NCBI RefSeq assembly: GCF_007830055.1
Contig: NZ_VLLE01000003.1
Coordinates: 124,001-188,000 of the forward strand
Length of the DNA: 64,000 nucleotides
From: Lacibacter cauensis
Lineage (GTDB): Bacteria; Bacteroidota; Bacteroidia; Chitinophagales; Chitinophagaceae
Reading direction: 5' to 3'
The notes beneath the pieces are model-generated. The model made no database searches. It was not told where the DNA came from and was given only the letters and a program-made list of their open reading frames with translations. The position numbers and the translations under genes are program-made. This document shows, in pieces, positions 17,791-26,556 of this stretch. How positions within the stretch are numbered: the stretch's first letter is position 1; the number at the start of each line of letters is the position of its first letter.

Positions 17791-19035
17791 ATGAATCAAC
17801 CAAATCTATTACTCCGCAAGTCGTTCACGCTCTGCTTATTCGTTGTAACACTGTTATTTGCCGGTAATTCGTTTGCGCAGGACGGTAAAGCCCTGTTCCA
17901 GACCAATTGTGCCAGCTGTCATGCTGTAGGCAAGAAGTTAACCGGCCCTGCTTTGGCTGGTGTAGAGGAGCGTGGTCCTTGGAGCGATCGTAAAAAACTG
18001 TACGCCTGGATTCACAATCCGGCTGGTTTTGCTAAAACCGAGGCGTACGCCGCCAACCTCATTAAAGAGTTCAACGGAATTCTGATGACTGGCTTTCCCG
18101 GTTTGAGCGAAAAAGATATTGATGCCATTATTGGTTATATTAATATTGAGGCAACGAAAAAGCCGGAAGGACCTGCAGCTACAACAACTGCAGATCAACC
18201 TGCTGAAGACAACTCTCTCCTGTTTGGTATTCTGGCAATGGTATTGGCGGTTGTAGCATTGATCTTATTGCAGATTAACAGTAACCTCAAGAAACTTACC
18301 GACGAAAAAGACGGTGTAGTACGTGGCGAGCCTGTAGCTTTCTGGAAAAACAAAGCATACATTGCTACTGGTATCATACTCCTTTTCTTAACTGGTGGGT
18401 ATTTAATTGCTCAAAGCGCTATCGGTTTGGGCCGTCAGCAAAACTATCAGCCGGAACAACCTATTTACTACTCACATAAAGTACACGCCGGCATTAACCA
18501 GGTAAACTGTTTATACTGCCATGGTGGTGCTATGGAAGGCAAGCACGCAAACATCCCCAGTGTAAATGTTTGTATGAACTGTCACATGGCCATCAATGAA
18601 TATAAAGGCGAAAAAATCTTTAAAGAAGATGGTACAGAAGTAAACGGTACTGCAGAAATTCAGAAATTATATAAATACGCCGGCTGGGATCCAACAGCAA
18701 ATAAATACACAAGCGAAGGCAAACCAATTGAGTGGATCAAAATCCATAACCTGCCCGATCACGTGTATTTCAACCACTCACAGCACACAAAAGCCGGTGG
18801 CGTACAATGTCAAACCTGTCATGGTGAAATTCAGAAGATGGGTGAAGTTTATCAGTTCAGCAACTTAAGCATGGGCTGGTGTATCAACTGTCATCGTGAA
18901 ACAAATGTGAAGTTCAAAGAAAACGGCTTCTACAGCATGTACGAGAAGTTCCACAACGACATTAAGAACGGCAAAATGGACAGTGTAACCGTTGAGAAGA
19001 TTGGTGGTACAGAGTGTCAAAAATGTCACTATTAA
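17791..19035 (+). CDS. actA: Alternative complex III subunit A, multiheme cytochrome c
   Basis: A membrane-anchored, periplasmic cytochrome subunit of quinol:cytochrome c oxidoreductase. A signal peptide (ending NSFAQ) leads to a class I cytochrome c domain with heme site C40-ASCH and a later MTGFPGLS methionine. It is followed by two hydrophobic helices (about 148-170 and 195-215) and then five CxxCH sites starting at C240, C261, C340, C364 and C409. The latter five are the standard ActA pentaheme part. The N-terminal monoheme domain is an added fusion, giving six sites. It heads a plus-strand operon with all Act subunits and carries electrons from ActB towards the oxidase. Confidence 0.9.
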   Translation: MNQPNLLLRKSFTLCLFVVTLLFAGNSFAQDGKALFQTNCASCHAVGKKLTGPALAGVEERGPWSDRKKLYAWIHNPAGFAKTEAYAANLIKEFNGILMTGFPGLSEKDIDAIIGYINIEATKKPEGPAATTTADQPAEDNSLLFGILAMVLAVVALILLQINSNLKKLTDEKDGVVRGEPVAFWKNKAYIATGIILLFLTGGYLIAQSAIGLGRQQNYQPEQPIYYSHKVHAGINQVNCLYCHGGAMEGKHANIPSVNVCMNCHMAINEYKGEKIFKEDGTEVNGTAEIQKLYKYAGWDPTANKYTSEGKPIEWIKIHNLPDHVYFNHSQHTKAGGVQCQTCHGEIQKMGEVYQFSNLSMGWCINCHRETNVKFKENGFYSMYEKFHNDIKNGKMDSVTVEKIGGTECQKCHY

Positions 19036-19115
19036 TAATAGGAAAGGTTACGCAATAACCGAATCATCCTGAGCAAACATCGAAGGATTAATTTTTCAAA
19101 TTCGCTAATTAGCAT

Positions 19116-22100
19116 ATGAGCAAGAATAAGTATTGGCAAAGTTTTGGACAGTTGAATGCGACGAAAGCATACACAGAAGATGCTGCAAACGAATTCAAAG
19201 AAGAACTGCCGTTTGAAATGGACGATAACGGAGCAAAAACTCCCCGTCGTGATTTCTTAAAGTACCTCGGCTTCAGCACAGCCGCAGCAACACTTGCTGC
19301 AAGTTGTGAGATTCCTGTAAAAAAGGCAATTCCTTTCCTTAACAAGCCTGCTGATATTGTTCCCGGCGTTGCCAACTATTACGCAACAACCTTTGTACTT
19401 GATGGAGATGTGATACCTGTGGTTGCGAAAGTGCGTGATGGCCGTCCCATTAAAATTGAGGGTAACGAATTAGGCTTTACCAAAGGCGGTACATCACAGC
19501 GTGTACAGGCATCGGTATTAAGCCTGTACGATACTGCACGTGTACGTTTCCCGATGGAAAAAACCGGCGAAGGTTTTAAAGAAGCGCCCACATACGAAGC
19601 TGTTGACAAAAAAATTGCAGCTGCTTTAACTGCTGCAGCCGGCAAACAAATCGTACTCTTAACGTCTACAATTAACTCACCAACTGTATTAACAGTTATT
19701 GATGAGTTCAAAGCAAAATATCCAACTGCCAAGCATGTTACATACGATGCCGTTTCTTACAGCGGTATCATCCAGGCAAACGAAGTTTCTTATGGTAAAA
19801 AAGGAATTCCTTCTTACCACTTCGATGCAGCTGATGTAATTGTAAGCTTTGGTGCAGATTTTCTCGGTACATGGCTCAACCCGGTTGACTTTGCAAAGCA
19901 ATATGCCGGTAAGCGTAAAATCAACGAGAAGAACCCAACCATGAGCCGTCACTTCCAGTTCGAAAGCATGTACAGCTTAACTGGTGCAAGTGCCGACGAA
20001 CGTTACACACACAAGCCAAGCGAACTGGGTGCTGCATTGTTGGCACTTTATGCAAAGGTTGGTGGTGCAGTAACAGCTCCTGCTATTGCAGATAAGCGTT
20101 TGGCTGCAGGTATTGATGCTGCTGCAAAAGAATTACTGGCAGCAGGTGGTAATGCGGTAGTGGTTAGCGGAAGCAACGATGTAAATGCACAGATCATTGT
20201 CAATGCAATCAATGATAAAATTGGCGCAAACGGCAAAACTGTAAACTACGGTACCATGCTCAACTACCGTAAAGGTGTTGATGCTGAGTTTGAACAACTG
20301 GTTGCCGATATGAATGCAGGTGCGGTTGGTGCAGTATTCATTCATGGTGCAAACCCTGTGTACACTTACCGTGATGGTAAGAAGTTTGCAGATGCGTTGA
20401 AAAAAGTTTCTTTGTCTGTATCGTTCAACGAACGTGAAGACGAAACCACTGCAGAATGTAAATTCATCCTTCCCGATCATCATTATTTAGAAAGCTGGGG
20501 CGATGCCGAAGCAAAATCTGGCTACCTCTCTTTCATTCAGCCTACAATTCATCCGTTATTTAAAACAAGAGCGTTTGCTACTTCTTTATTAAAGTGGAGC
20601 GGAAGCACTGTTGCGGATTACGAAACATATTTCAAAGCATACTGGATCAGCAAACTGGGTGGCCAGATTGCATTTGACCAGGCATTACAGGATGGTGTAA
20701 TGGAACCCGCAGCTCCTGTTGTTGCAGGTGCATCATTCAACGGCGCTGCATTAACCGATGCGGTGGCTAAATTAAGTGCTGCTAAAAAAGGCGGTAAGCA
20801 CGAACTGGTGATTTACCAAAAAGTAAGCATCGGTGATGGTAAAATGGCCAACAACCCATGGTTGCAGGAAATGCCTGATCCGCTTACCCGTGCATGTTGG
20901 GATAACTACGCAATTGTATCTCCCGAAACAGCTAAAGAGTTTGGCTATGCAACACAAGCCGAACTCGACGAGTACGAAGTAAATCCTCCAAAGCGTGTGT
21001 TGAAAATAACTGCAGCCGGCAAATCAATCGAATTGCCGCTGATCATTGTTCCGGGTACAAACAACAGCACCATTGCTGTGGCTACCGGTTACGGACGCAG
21101 TGAAAAGGTGGGCCGTGCTGCAAAAGGTGCCGGTCAAAACATCTATCCATTTGTTGGCTTCAATGGTGCAACATACGAATACGTTGTTGCAGATGTAGCT
21201 GTTGAAAAGACAGATAAGATGTATGATGTGGTGCAGATGCAGACACATGGTACCTACGATAACCGTGTGGAAGTGGTAAAAGAAACAAGCCTTGCAGTAT
21301 TCAAGAAAGATCCAAAATACTTCATTAATGAACGTATGGCCGAAATTGGACCATACGGTGGTATCGATGGTTTGGAAGAAAAAGGAACATTGTATCCTGT
21401 ATTCGACAAGCCGGGTATTAAATGGGGTATGAGCCTCGATCTGAACCTTTGTAATGGTTGTGGTGCCTGCGTGGTAGCATGTAGTGCAGAAAACAACGTT
21501 TCGGTTGTAGGTAAAACACAGGTAGGTAAATACCACGATATGCACTGGTTACGTATCGACCGTTACTTCAGCGGTGATATGGAAAATCCGGATGTGGTAT
21601 TCCAGCCAATGATGTGTCAGCATTGCGACAACGCTCCTTGTGAGAACGTTTGTCCGGTTGCCGCTACCAACCACAGCAGCGAAGGTTTGAACCAAATGAC
21701 GTATAACCGTTGTATCGGTACAAGATATTGTGCCAACAACTGTCCGTATAAAGTTCGTCGCTTTAACTGGCACGACTGGAATGGTGCAGACAGCTTTAAA
21801 GACAACCAGAATCCGTTGGTTGAGTATGGCCGCCTGAACGAAGTAACACTTGATATGAACGACGATCTTACACGCATGGTGTTGAACCCTGATGTAACAG
21901 TTCGTAGCCGTGGTGTTATTGAAAAATGTTCGTTCTGCGTACAGCGTTTACAGGAAGCGAAGCTGACTGCTAAGAAAGACAGCCGTCCATTGGTTGACAG
22001 CGATATCAAAACAGCTTGTCAGCAGGCTTGTCCTACTAACGCTATCGTATTCGGTAACGTAAACGATAAGGAAAGTGCTATCAATAAAGTGCGTACACAG

Positions 22101-22280
22101 GAAGGTTACAACCGTAATTACTATGTGTTGGAACAAATTCACGTGTTGCCAAACGTAAGCTACCTGGCGAAAGTGCGTAATACCGACCGTACAGTTGGTA
22201 ACCACGAAGAAGGCCACGAAGCACACGGCGAAGAAAAGCACGAAGAGAAAAAAGAAGCAGCAACAGAAGCGGCACATTAA
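19116..22280 (+). CDS. actB: Alternative complex III subunit B (molybdopterin-like and Fe-S domains fused)
   Basis: A 1054-residue periplasmic subunit. A Tat-type signal (TPRRDFLKYLGFSTAAATLAASC) leads to a large region related to the catalytic subunit of molybdopterin oxidoreductases, in which Act complexes bind no molybdenum (family knowledge). From residue about 770 a ferredoxin-like domain follows with four cysteine clusters: CNGCGACVVAC (first Cys 779), CQHCDNAPCENVC, CIGTRYCANNC and CSFC...CQQACP. These predict three 4Fe-4S and one 3Fe-4S cluster, as in ActB. The His/Glu-rich tail (GHEAHGEEKHEEKKEAA) is low complexity. The fused B1-B2 layout is the usual one. Confidence 0.93.
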   Translation: MSKNKYWQSFGQLNATKAYTEDAANEFKEELPFEMDDNGAKTPRRDFLKYLGFSTAAATLAASCEIPVKKAIPFLNKPADIVPGVANYYATTFVLDGDVIPVVAKVRDGRPIKIEGNELGFTKGGTSQRVQASVLSLYDTARVRFPMEKTGEGFKEAPTYEAVDKKIAAALTAAAGKQIVLLTSTINSPTVLTVIDEFKAKYPTAKHVTYDAVSYSGIIQANEVSYGKKGIPSYHFDAADVIVSFGADFLGTWLNPVDFAKQYAGKRKINEKNPTMSRHFQFESMYSLTGASADERYTHKPSELGAALLALYAKVGGAVTAPAIADKRLAAGIDAAAKELLAAGGNAVVVSGSNDVNAQIIVNAINDKIGANGKTVNYGTMLNYRKGVDAEFEQLVADMNAGAVGAVFIHGANPVYTYRDGKKFADALKKVSLSVSFNEREDETTAECKFILPDHHYLESWGDAEAKSGYLSFIQPTIHPLFKTRAFATSLLKWSGSTVADYETYFKAYWISKLGGQIAFDQALQDGVMEPAAPVVAGASFNGAALTDAVAKLSAAKKGGKHELVIYQKVSIGDGKMANNPWLQEMPDPLTRACWDNYAIVSPETAKEFGYATQAELDEYEVNPPKRVLKITAAGKSIELPLIIVPGTNNSTIAVATGYGRSEKVGRAAKGAGQNIYPFVGFNGATYEYVVADVAVEKTDKMYDVVQMQTHGTYDNRVEVVKETSLAVFKKDPKYFINERMAEIGPYGGIDGLEEKGTLYPVFDKPGIKWGMSLDLNLCNGCGACVVACSAENNVSVVGKTQVGKYHDMHWLRIDRYFSGDMENPDVVFQPMMCQHCDNAPCENVCPVAATNHSSEGLNQMTYNRCIGTRYCANNCPYKVRRFNWHDWNGADSFKDNQNPLVEYGRLNEVTLDMNDDLTRMVLNPDVTVRSRGVIEKCSFCVQRLQEAKLTAKKDSRPLVDSDIKTACQQACPTNAIVFGNVNDKESAINKVRTQEGYNRNYYVLEQIHVLPNVSYLAKVRNTDRTVGNHEEGHEAHGEEKHEEKKEAATEAAH

Positions 22281-22410
22281 TAAAAGGTGTCGTTCCCACA
22301 ATAGGGATTTGCTGAATAGAATTGAACTAAGTTGAAGAGTGCGACGCAACAGAAGACGAAAAGAAATCTGGAGCCAAGTACAAAACATAAAACCAAAGCT
22401 TACGGCGAAG

Positions 22411-22427
22411 AGCTGAAGGCTAAAAGC
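22411..22427 (+). repeat. Short repeat AGCTGAAGGCTAAAAGC upstream of actC
   Basis: This 17-nt motif recurs with one change (AGCTGAAAGCTAAAAGC) at 23891-23907 upstream of actD. Both copies end about 8-10 nt before the start codon. No function is known to me; see findings. Confidence 0.5.
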
Positions 22428-22437
22428 GAAAACAAGT

Positions 22438-23880
22438 ATGTCATTATTAAGGTACGAATCACAGGTAAGGGAACCATTGGTTGATGGTCACAAAACCTAC
22501 CACGATGTTACAGAGGATATTTGTAAGCCGGTGGAAGCTGCTCCCACACGTTTGTGGTGGATCGGTTTCATTATTTCGGTTGCCCTCCTGTTATTTGGTG
22601 CAGTGAGCCTTTATAAAGAGGTTGTGTACGGTACAGGTATGTGGAACCTGAACAAAACCATCGGATGGGGTTGGGATATCACCAACTTCGTATGGTGGGT
22701 AGGTATTGGTCACGCCGGTACGCTGATCTCTGCAATCTTGTTGCTCTTCCGCCAGGGATGGAGAACGGGTGTAAACCGTGCTGCAGAAGCGATGACCATC
22801 TTTGCGGTAATTTGTGCGGGTCAGTTCCCGATCTGGCACATGGGTCGTGTATGGATGGCCTTTTTCGTAATGCCTTACCCCAACACTCGTGGTCCTTTAT
22901 GGGTGAACTTCAACTCACCATTGTTGTGGGACGTATTTGCGATCTCTACTTACTTTACGGTATCTCTTTTATTCTGGTATAGCGGTTTGATTCCTGATAT
23001 GGCCACTTTGCGTGACCGTGCTAAAAAGAAATGGGCAAAAGCATTCTATGGTGTTGCTTCTTTCGGCTGGACAGGTTCTACCAAACACTGGCAACGTCAC
23101 GAAAGCTTATCACTGGTATTGGCCGGTTTAAGTACGCCACTCGTATTGTCAGTACACACAATCGTATCATTCGACTTTGCTACATCGGTTATTCCCGGTT
23201 GGCATACCACCATCTTCCCTCCCTACTTCGTTGCGGGTGCCATCTTCTCCGGTTTTGCCATGGTGCAAACACTGATGCTGGTTACACGTAAGATCATGAA
23301 CCTGGAAGATTATATTACTATCAGCCACATTGAAAACATGAACAAGGTGATTGTATTAACCGGTTCTATTGTGGGTTGTGCTTATTTAACAGAGTTGTTC
23401 ATGGCATGGTACAGTGCCGTGAAGTACGAACAGGATATTTTCTTCAAATACCGTATCGCCGGTCCTTACGGATGGAGCTACTGGTTAATGATGACCTGTA
23501 ACGTAATTACGCCACAGTTGTTCTGGAGCAAAAAACTGCGCCGCAACATTGCCTTTACTTTCTTAATGAGTATTGTGGTAAACGTGGGTATGTGGTTCGA
23601 ACGTTTCGTAATCATCGTATCATCTCTTTACCGTGATTACCTGCCTTCTTCATGGTCGGTGTACTATCGTCCAACCATTTGGGAAGTTGGTTTCTACCTC
23701 GGTTCTTTCGGTTTGTTCTTTACCTGTTACTTCCTGTTCTCGAAATACTTCCCTGTAATTGCGATTGCAGAGATCAAGCATGTATTGAAGAAGAATGGCG
23801 AAAGCTACAAGGAACAAATGGATGGTATTGAAGAGCAAAGTGTGGAAGAGTTTGCACACGAACATGCACACGCACATTAA
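22438..23880 (+). CDS. actC: Alternative complex III subunit C, NrfD-like quinol-binding membrane protein
   Basis: A 480-residue polytopic protein with about ten helices of the NrfD/PsrC family. Opening helices (LWWIGFIISVALLLFGAV) are followed by WWVGIGHAGTLISAILLLFRQGWR, which contains the conserved histidine and aspartate-rich quinol-side region typical of ActC, and GQFPIWHMGRVWM. It binds menaquinol at the periplasmic side and passes electrons to ActB (family knowledge). The C-terminus is His-rich (EHAHAH). It lies between actB and actD as in other Bacteroidota. Confidence 0.93.
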   Translation: MSLLRYESQVREPLVDGHKTYHDVTEDICKPVEAAPTRLWWIGFIISVALLLFGAVSLYKEVVYGTGMWNLNKTIGWGWDITNFVWWVGIGHAGTLISAILLLFRQGWRTGVNRAAEAMTIFAVICAGQFPIWHMGRVWMAFFVMPYPNTRGPLWVNFNSPLLWDVFAISTYFTVSLLFWYSGLIPDMATLRDRAKKKWAKAFYGVASFGWTGSTKHWQRHESLSLVLAGLSTPLVLSVHTIVSFDFATSVIPGWHTTIFPPYFVAGAIFSGFAMVQTLMLVTRKIMNLEDYITISHIENMNKVIVLTGSIVGCAYLTELFMAWYSAVKYEQDIFFKYRIAGPYGWSYWLMMTCNVITPQLFWSKKLRRNIAFTFLMSIVVNVGMWFERFVIIVSSLYRDYLPSSWSVYYRPTIWEVGFYLGSFGLFFTCYFLFSKYFPVIAIAEIKHVLKKNGESYKEQMDGIEEQSVEEFAHEHAHAH

Positions 23881-23890
23881 TTTGAACAAA

Positions 23891-23907
23891 AGCTGAAAGC
23901 TAAAAGC
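23891..23907 (+). repeat. Short repeat AGCTGAAAGCTAAAAGC upstream of actD
   Basis: This is the second copy of the 17-nt motif seen at 22411-22427. It contains the sub-repeat AGCTGAA-AGCTAAA-AGCTAAA and ends 8 nt before the actD ATG. Confidence 0.5.
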
Positions 23908-23915
23908 TAAAAAAT

Positions 23916-24506
23916 ATGTCTGTAAAAAAATTCGTAGTTGGCTGTTTCGATGATGAAAAAACGCTGTTTCCTGCGGTGAAGAATACCCGCAAAGCAGGTT
24001 ATAAGATTCATGATGTATATACGCCTTTCCCCATCCATGGTTTAGACCATGCAATGGGATTGCGTGATACCAGTTTGCATACAGCCGGCTTTATTTATGC
24101 CCTTACCGGTACAACTACTGCCTTAACTTTCATGAGCTGGGTATTTACCAAAGACTGGCCTTTGAACATAGGTGGTAAGCCGCATTTTCCTTTACCTGCT
24201 TTCATTCCAATTGTGTTTGAATTAACGGTATTGTGTGCAGCGGTGGGCATGGTGCTTACATTTTGTTACCTCTGCCAGCTGGCTCCGTTTGTAACCAAAG
24301 ATCATTTTCACTTGCGTGCAACAGACGACTTGTTTGTAATGCCGATTGAAGTGACGGATAAAACAAACGTAGAAGAAGTAAAGGCTTTTTTCAAAAATGC
24401 CGGAGCCGTAGAGGTGTTTGAAAAAGAAGCAGAGACCGGTTGGTGGTTAGGTCGTTACGACAAAGCGAAAAAAGCATTTGAAAAAGAAGAAATCGTTACA
24501 GCATAA
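23916..24506 (+). CDS. actD: Alternative complex III subunit D (DUF3341)
   Basis: A 196-residue protein of the DUF3341 family. It has a cytosolic N-terminal domain (VVGCFDDEKTLFPAVKNTRKAGYKI split in the ferredoxin-like fold), two transmembrane helices (TAGFIYALTGTTTALTFMSWVF and FELTVLCAAVGMVLTFCYL regions) and a C-terminal ferredoxin-like part (VEEVKAFFKNAGAVEVFEKEAE). It is a structural subunit of the Act complex that packs against ActC. It lies 35 bp after actC and 10 bp before actE. Confidence 0.92.
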   Translation: MSVKKFVVGCFDDEKTLFPAVKNTRKAGYKIHDVYTPFPIHGLDHAMGLRDTSLHTAGFIYALTGTTTALTFMSWVFTKDWPLNIGGKPHFPLPAFIPIVFELTVLCAAVGMVLTFCYLCQLAPFVTKDHFHLRATDDLFVMPIEVTDKTNVEEVKAFFKNAGAVEVFEKEAETGWWLGRYDKAKKAFEKEEIVTA

Positions 24507-24516
24507 ACATATTGCA

Positions 24517-25182
24517 ATGCGTTCAACAAAGATTGTTACACTTGGATTGGTTACAGTAGTATTGGCAGCAGCAGCCTGCAATAACGGCCCCCGCCGTGAG
24601 CCGGGCAAAATTTATATGCCCGATATGGCTTACAGCCGTGCAGTAGAAACCTATGCTGACCACAGCAACCTTACTGAAGCCGGTATTTATTACGATGCTA
24701 CTCCTGTAGCTGGTACAGTAAAGCGTGGTGGTGTTGCATCGTTTCCTTTAGCGAAAGATGCTGCCGGCGATACCGCAAACTACGTGGCATCTAAACAAGT
24801 AGTAAATCCGCTCCCTGCCCTTAACGAAAAGGATATGGCTGAGGCAAAGCGTTTATACAACGTTAACTGTGGTATCTGCCACGGCGAAAAACTGGACGGT
24901 AATGGTCCAATTTATAAAGGTGGCGATGGCCCTTACCCTGCAAAGCCGGCTACATTGGTGGGCGATGCAAAATATGAGAACATGCCTGCGGGCCAAATGA
25001 TGTACTCGGTTACCTATGGCAAAAACCTGATGGGTAGCTATGCATCGCAATTGAGCACCAAACAACGCTGGATGGTTATTCACTATGTAAAGAGCATGCA
25101 GCCGGGTGGTGTAAAACCAGTAGCAGCAGCAGATACAACTGCAAAGCCTGCAGCAGACACAACAGTTAAGGCAACGAAATAA
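24517..25182 (+). CDS. actE: Alternative complex III subunit E, monoheme cytochrome c lipoprotein
   Basis: A 221-residue periplasmic lipoprotein: the signal LGLVTVVLAAAAC supplies the lipobox cysteine. A single heme site, C118-GICHG, is followed by GDGPYPAKPATLVG and a methionine ligand candidate in the NLMGSYASQLS segment, as in class I cytochromes c of Act complexes. ATG 24517 is chosen because it places the lipobox at a normal distance; an upstream in-frame ATG at 24478 overlaps actD. The tail (AAADTTAKPAADTTVKATK) is low complexity. Confidence 0.92.
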   Translation: MRSTKIVTLGLVTVVLAAAACNNGPRREPGKIYMPDMAYSRAVETYADHSNLTEAGIYYDATPVAGTVKRGGVASFPLAKDAAGDTANYVASKQVVNPLPALNEKDMAEAKRLYNVNCGICHGEKLDGNGPIYKGGDGPYPAKPATLVGDAKYENMPAGQMMYSVTYGKNLMGSYASQLSTKQRWMVIHYVKSMQPGGVKPVAAADTTAKPAADTTVKATK

Positions 25183-25220
25183 GAATTACCAAACTAACAT
25201 TCAACTATAAACGAAGTTCA

Positions 25221-26504
25221 ATGGCACTGAAAGAACAATTTGAAATACCGGGCGGATTAAAAAAATGGAGTTATGCATTGATGGGTGTAGGTGTATTAAC
25301 CCTCATCCTCGGTGTAGTGTTTCTGCATCCGTTTTCTGGTGGTCACGGTGAAGGTCATGGTGCAGAAGCGTATGGTGCTACCAAATTCTGGATGGCATTA
25401 ATGCACAACAGCATCTTCTGGTTATTGGTGGTAGCTGCCAGCTTCTTTTTTATTGCTGCTACAACATTGGCGCAGGCTGGTTGGCCGTTGGTGTTCCGCC
25501 GTGTACCCGAAGCAATCTCCGGTGCTATGAATGTGTTAGGTCCCATTGCGCTTGTTATTCTGTTAGGATATGTTTGGGTTTCTGATGATCATCACATTTA
25601 TCATTGGAAAGATGTAGAGCACGTAAAGCACGATGAAAAATTATTACACAAGAGTGGTTTCTTAAACCCAATGTTCTATACCATTTTGTCTGTAACTGCA
25701 GTTGGTTTGTGGATGTGGTTCCGCCATTCGTTCCGTAAGCTGTCGCTTGCAGAAGATCTTGCGCAAAAGGGCGAACGTTCTTTCTACTGGAAATCGTTGG
25801 CAATTGCAGCTGCGTTTCTGGTAACCTACGGCTTAACAGTTTTAAGTACGTTGCCGTGGATGTGGTTAATGAGCATTGATGCACATTGGTACAGCACCAT
25901 GTACAGCTGGTACACTTTTGCAAGCTCATGGGTTGCAGGTTTATCACTCATCATGTTATTTGTAGTGTACCTCAAAAACCAGGGTTACCTCGAATATGTG
26001 AACGAAGAGCACATTCACGATATTGGAAAGTTCATGTTTGCCTTTTCTATCTTCTGGACATACCTGTGGTTCTCACAGTTTATGTTGATCTGGTACAGTA
26101 ACCAGCCCGAAGAAACAGCATACTTTATTGATCGCTTAGGTTTTGGTGGTAAAGGCGAGGGTACTTTCAGAGGTATCTTCCTTCTGAACCTCATCATCAA
26201 CTTCCTGGCTCCGTTGTTAATTCTGATGCGTCGTGGCTCAAAGCGTAACTACACTGTAGTAACGTTAATGGCGGTGATCATCATCTTCGGCCACTGGCTC
26301 GATTTTTATCAAATGATCACTCCCGGTCCGTTGAAAGAATTAGGTAAAGAATCAAACTCACTCGGCCATTTTGTTTTCAGTCTGGGCGTAGGTGCAGGTT
26401 TCCTCGGTTTGGTTATTTTCCTTACAGCGAAGTATCTAACAAAGGCTCCGTTGTTACCGAAAAACCATCCGTTGGTGAAGGAAAGTATCATTCACCATAC
26501 CTGA
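25221..26504 (+). CDS. actF: Alternative complex III subunit F, second NrfD-like membrane protein
   Basis: A 427-residue polytopic protein with about ten helices, paralogous in fold to ActC but shorter. Features include LMHNSIFWLLVVAASFFFIAAT, RVPEAISGAMNVLGPIAL, a loop with HHIYHWKDVEHVKHDEKL, and the later block WTYLWFSQFMLIWYSNQPEE. ActF completes the membrane part of the complex and is proposed in the literature to relate to ion translocation. It closes the act gene set; coxB follows after 52 bp. Confidence 0.92.
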   Translation: MALKEQFEIPGGLKKWSYALMGVGVLTLILGVVFLHPFSGGHGEGHGAEAYGATKFWMALMHNSIFWLLVVAASFFFIAATTLAQAGWPLVFRRVPEAISGAMNVLGPIALVILLGYVWVSDDHHIYHWKDVEHVKHDEKLLHKSGFLNPMFYTILSVTAVGLWMWFRHSFRKLSLAEDLAQKGERSFYWKSLAIAAAFLVTYGLTVLSTLPWMWLMSIDAHWYSTMYSWYTFASSWVAGLSLIMLFVVYLKNQGYLEYVNEEHIHDIGKFMFAFSIFWTYLWFSQFMLIWYSNQPEETAYFIDRLGFGGKGEGTFRGIFLLNLIINFLAPLLILMRRGSKRNYTVVTLMAVIIIFGHWLDFYQMITPGPLKELGKESNSLGHFVFSLGVGAGFLGLVIFLTAKYLTKAPLLPKNHPLVKESIIHHT

Positions 26505-26556
26505 TAATTGAACATAAGAAAAACAATTGACCAACTATAAATAATTTGCGCAAGCT

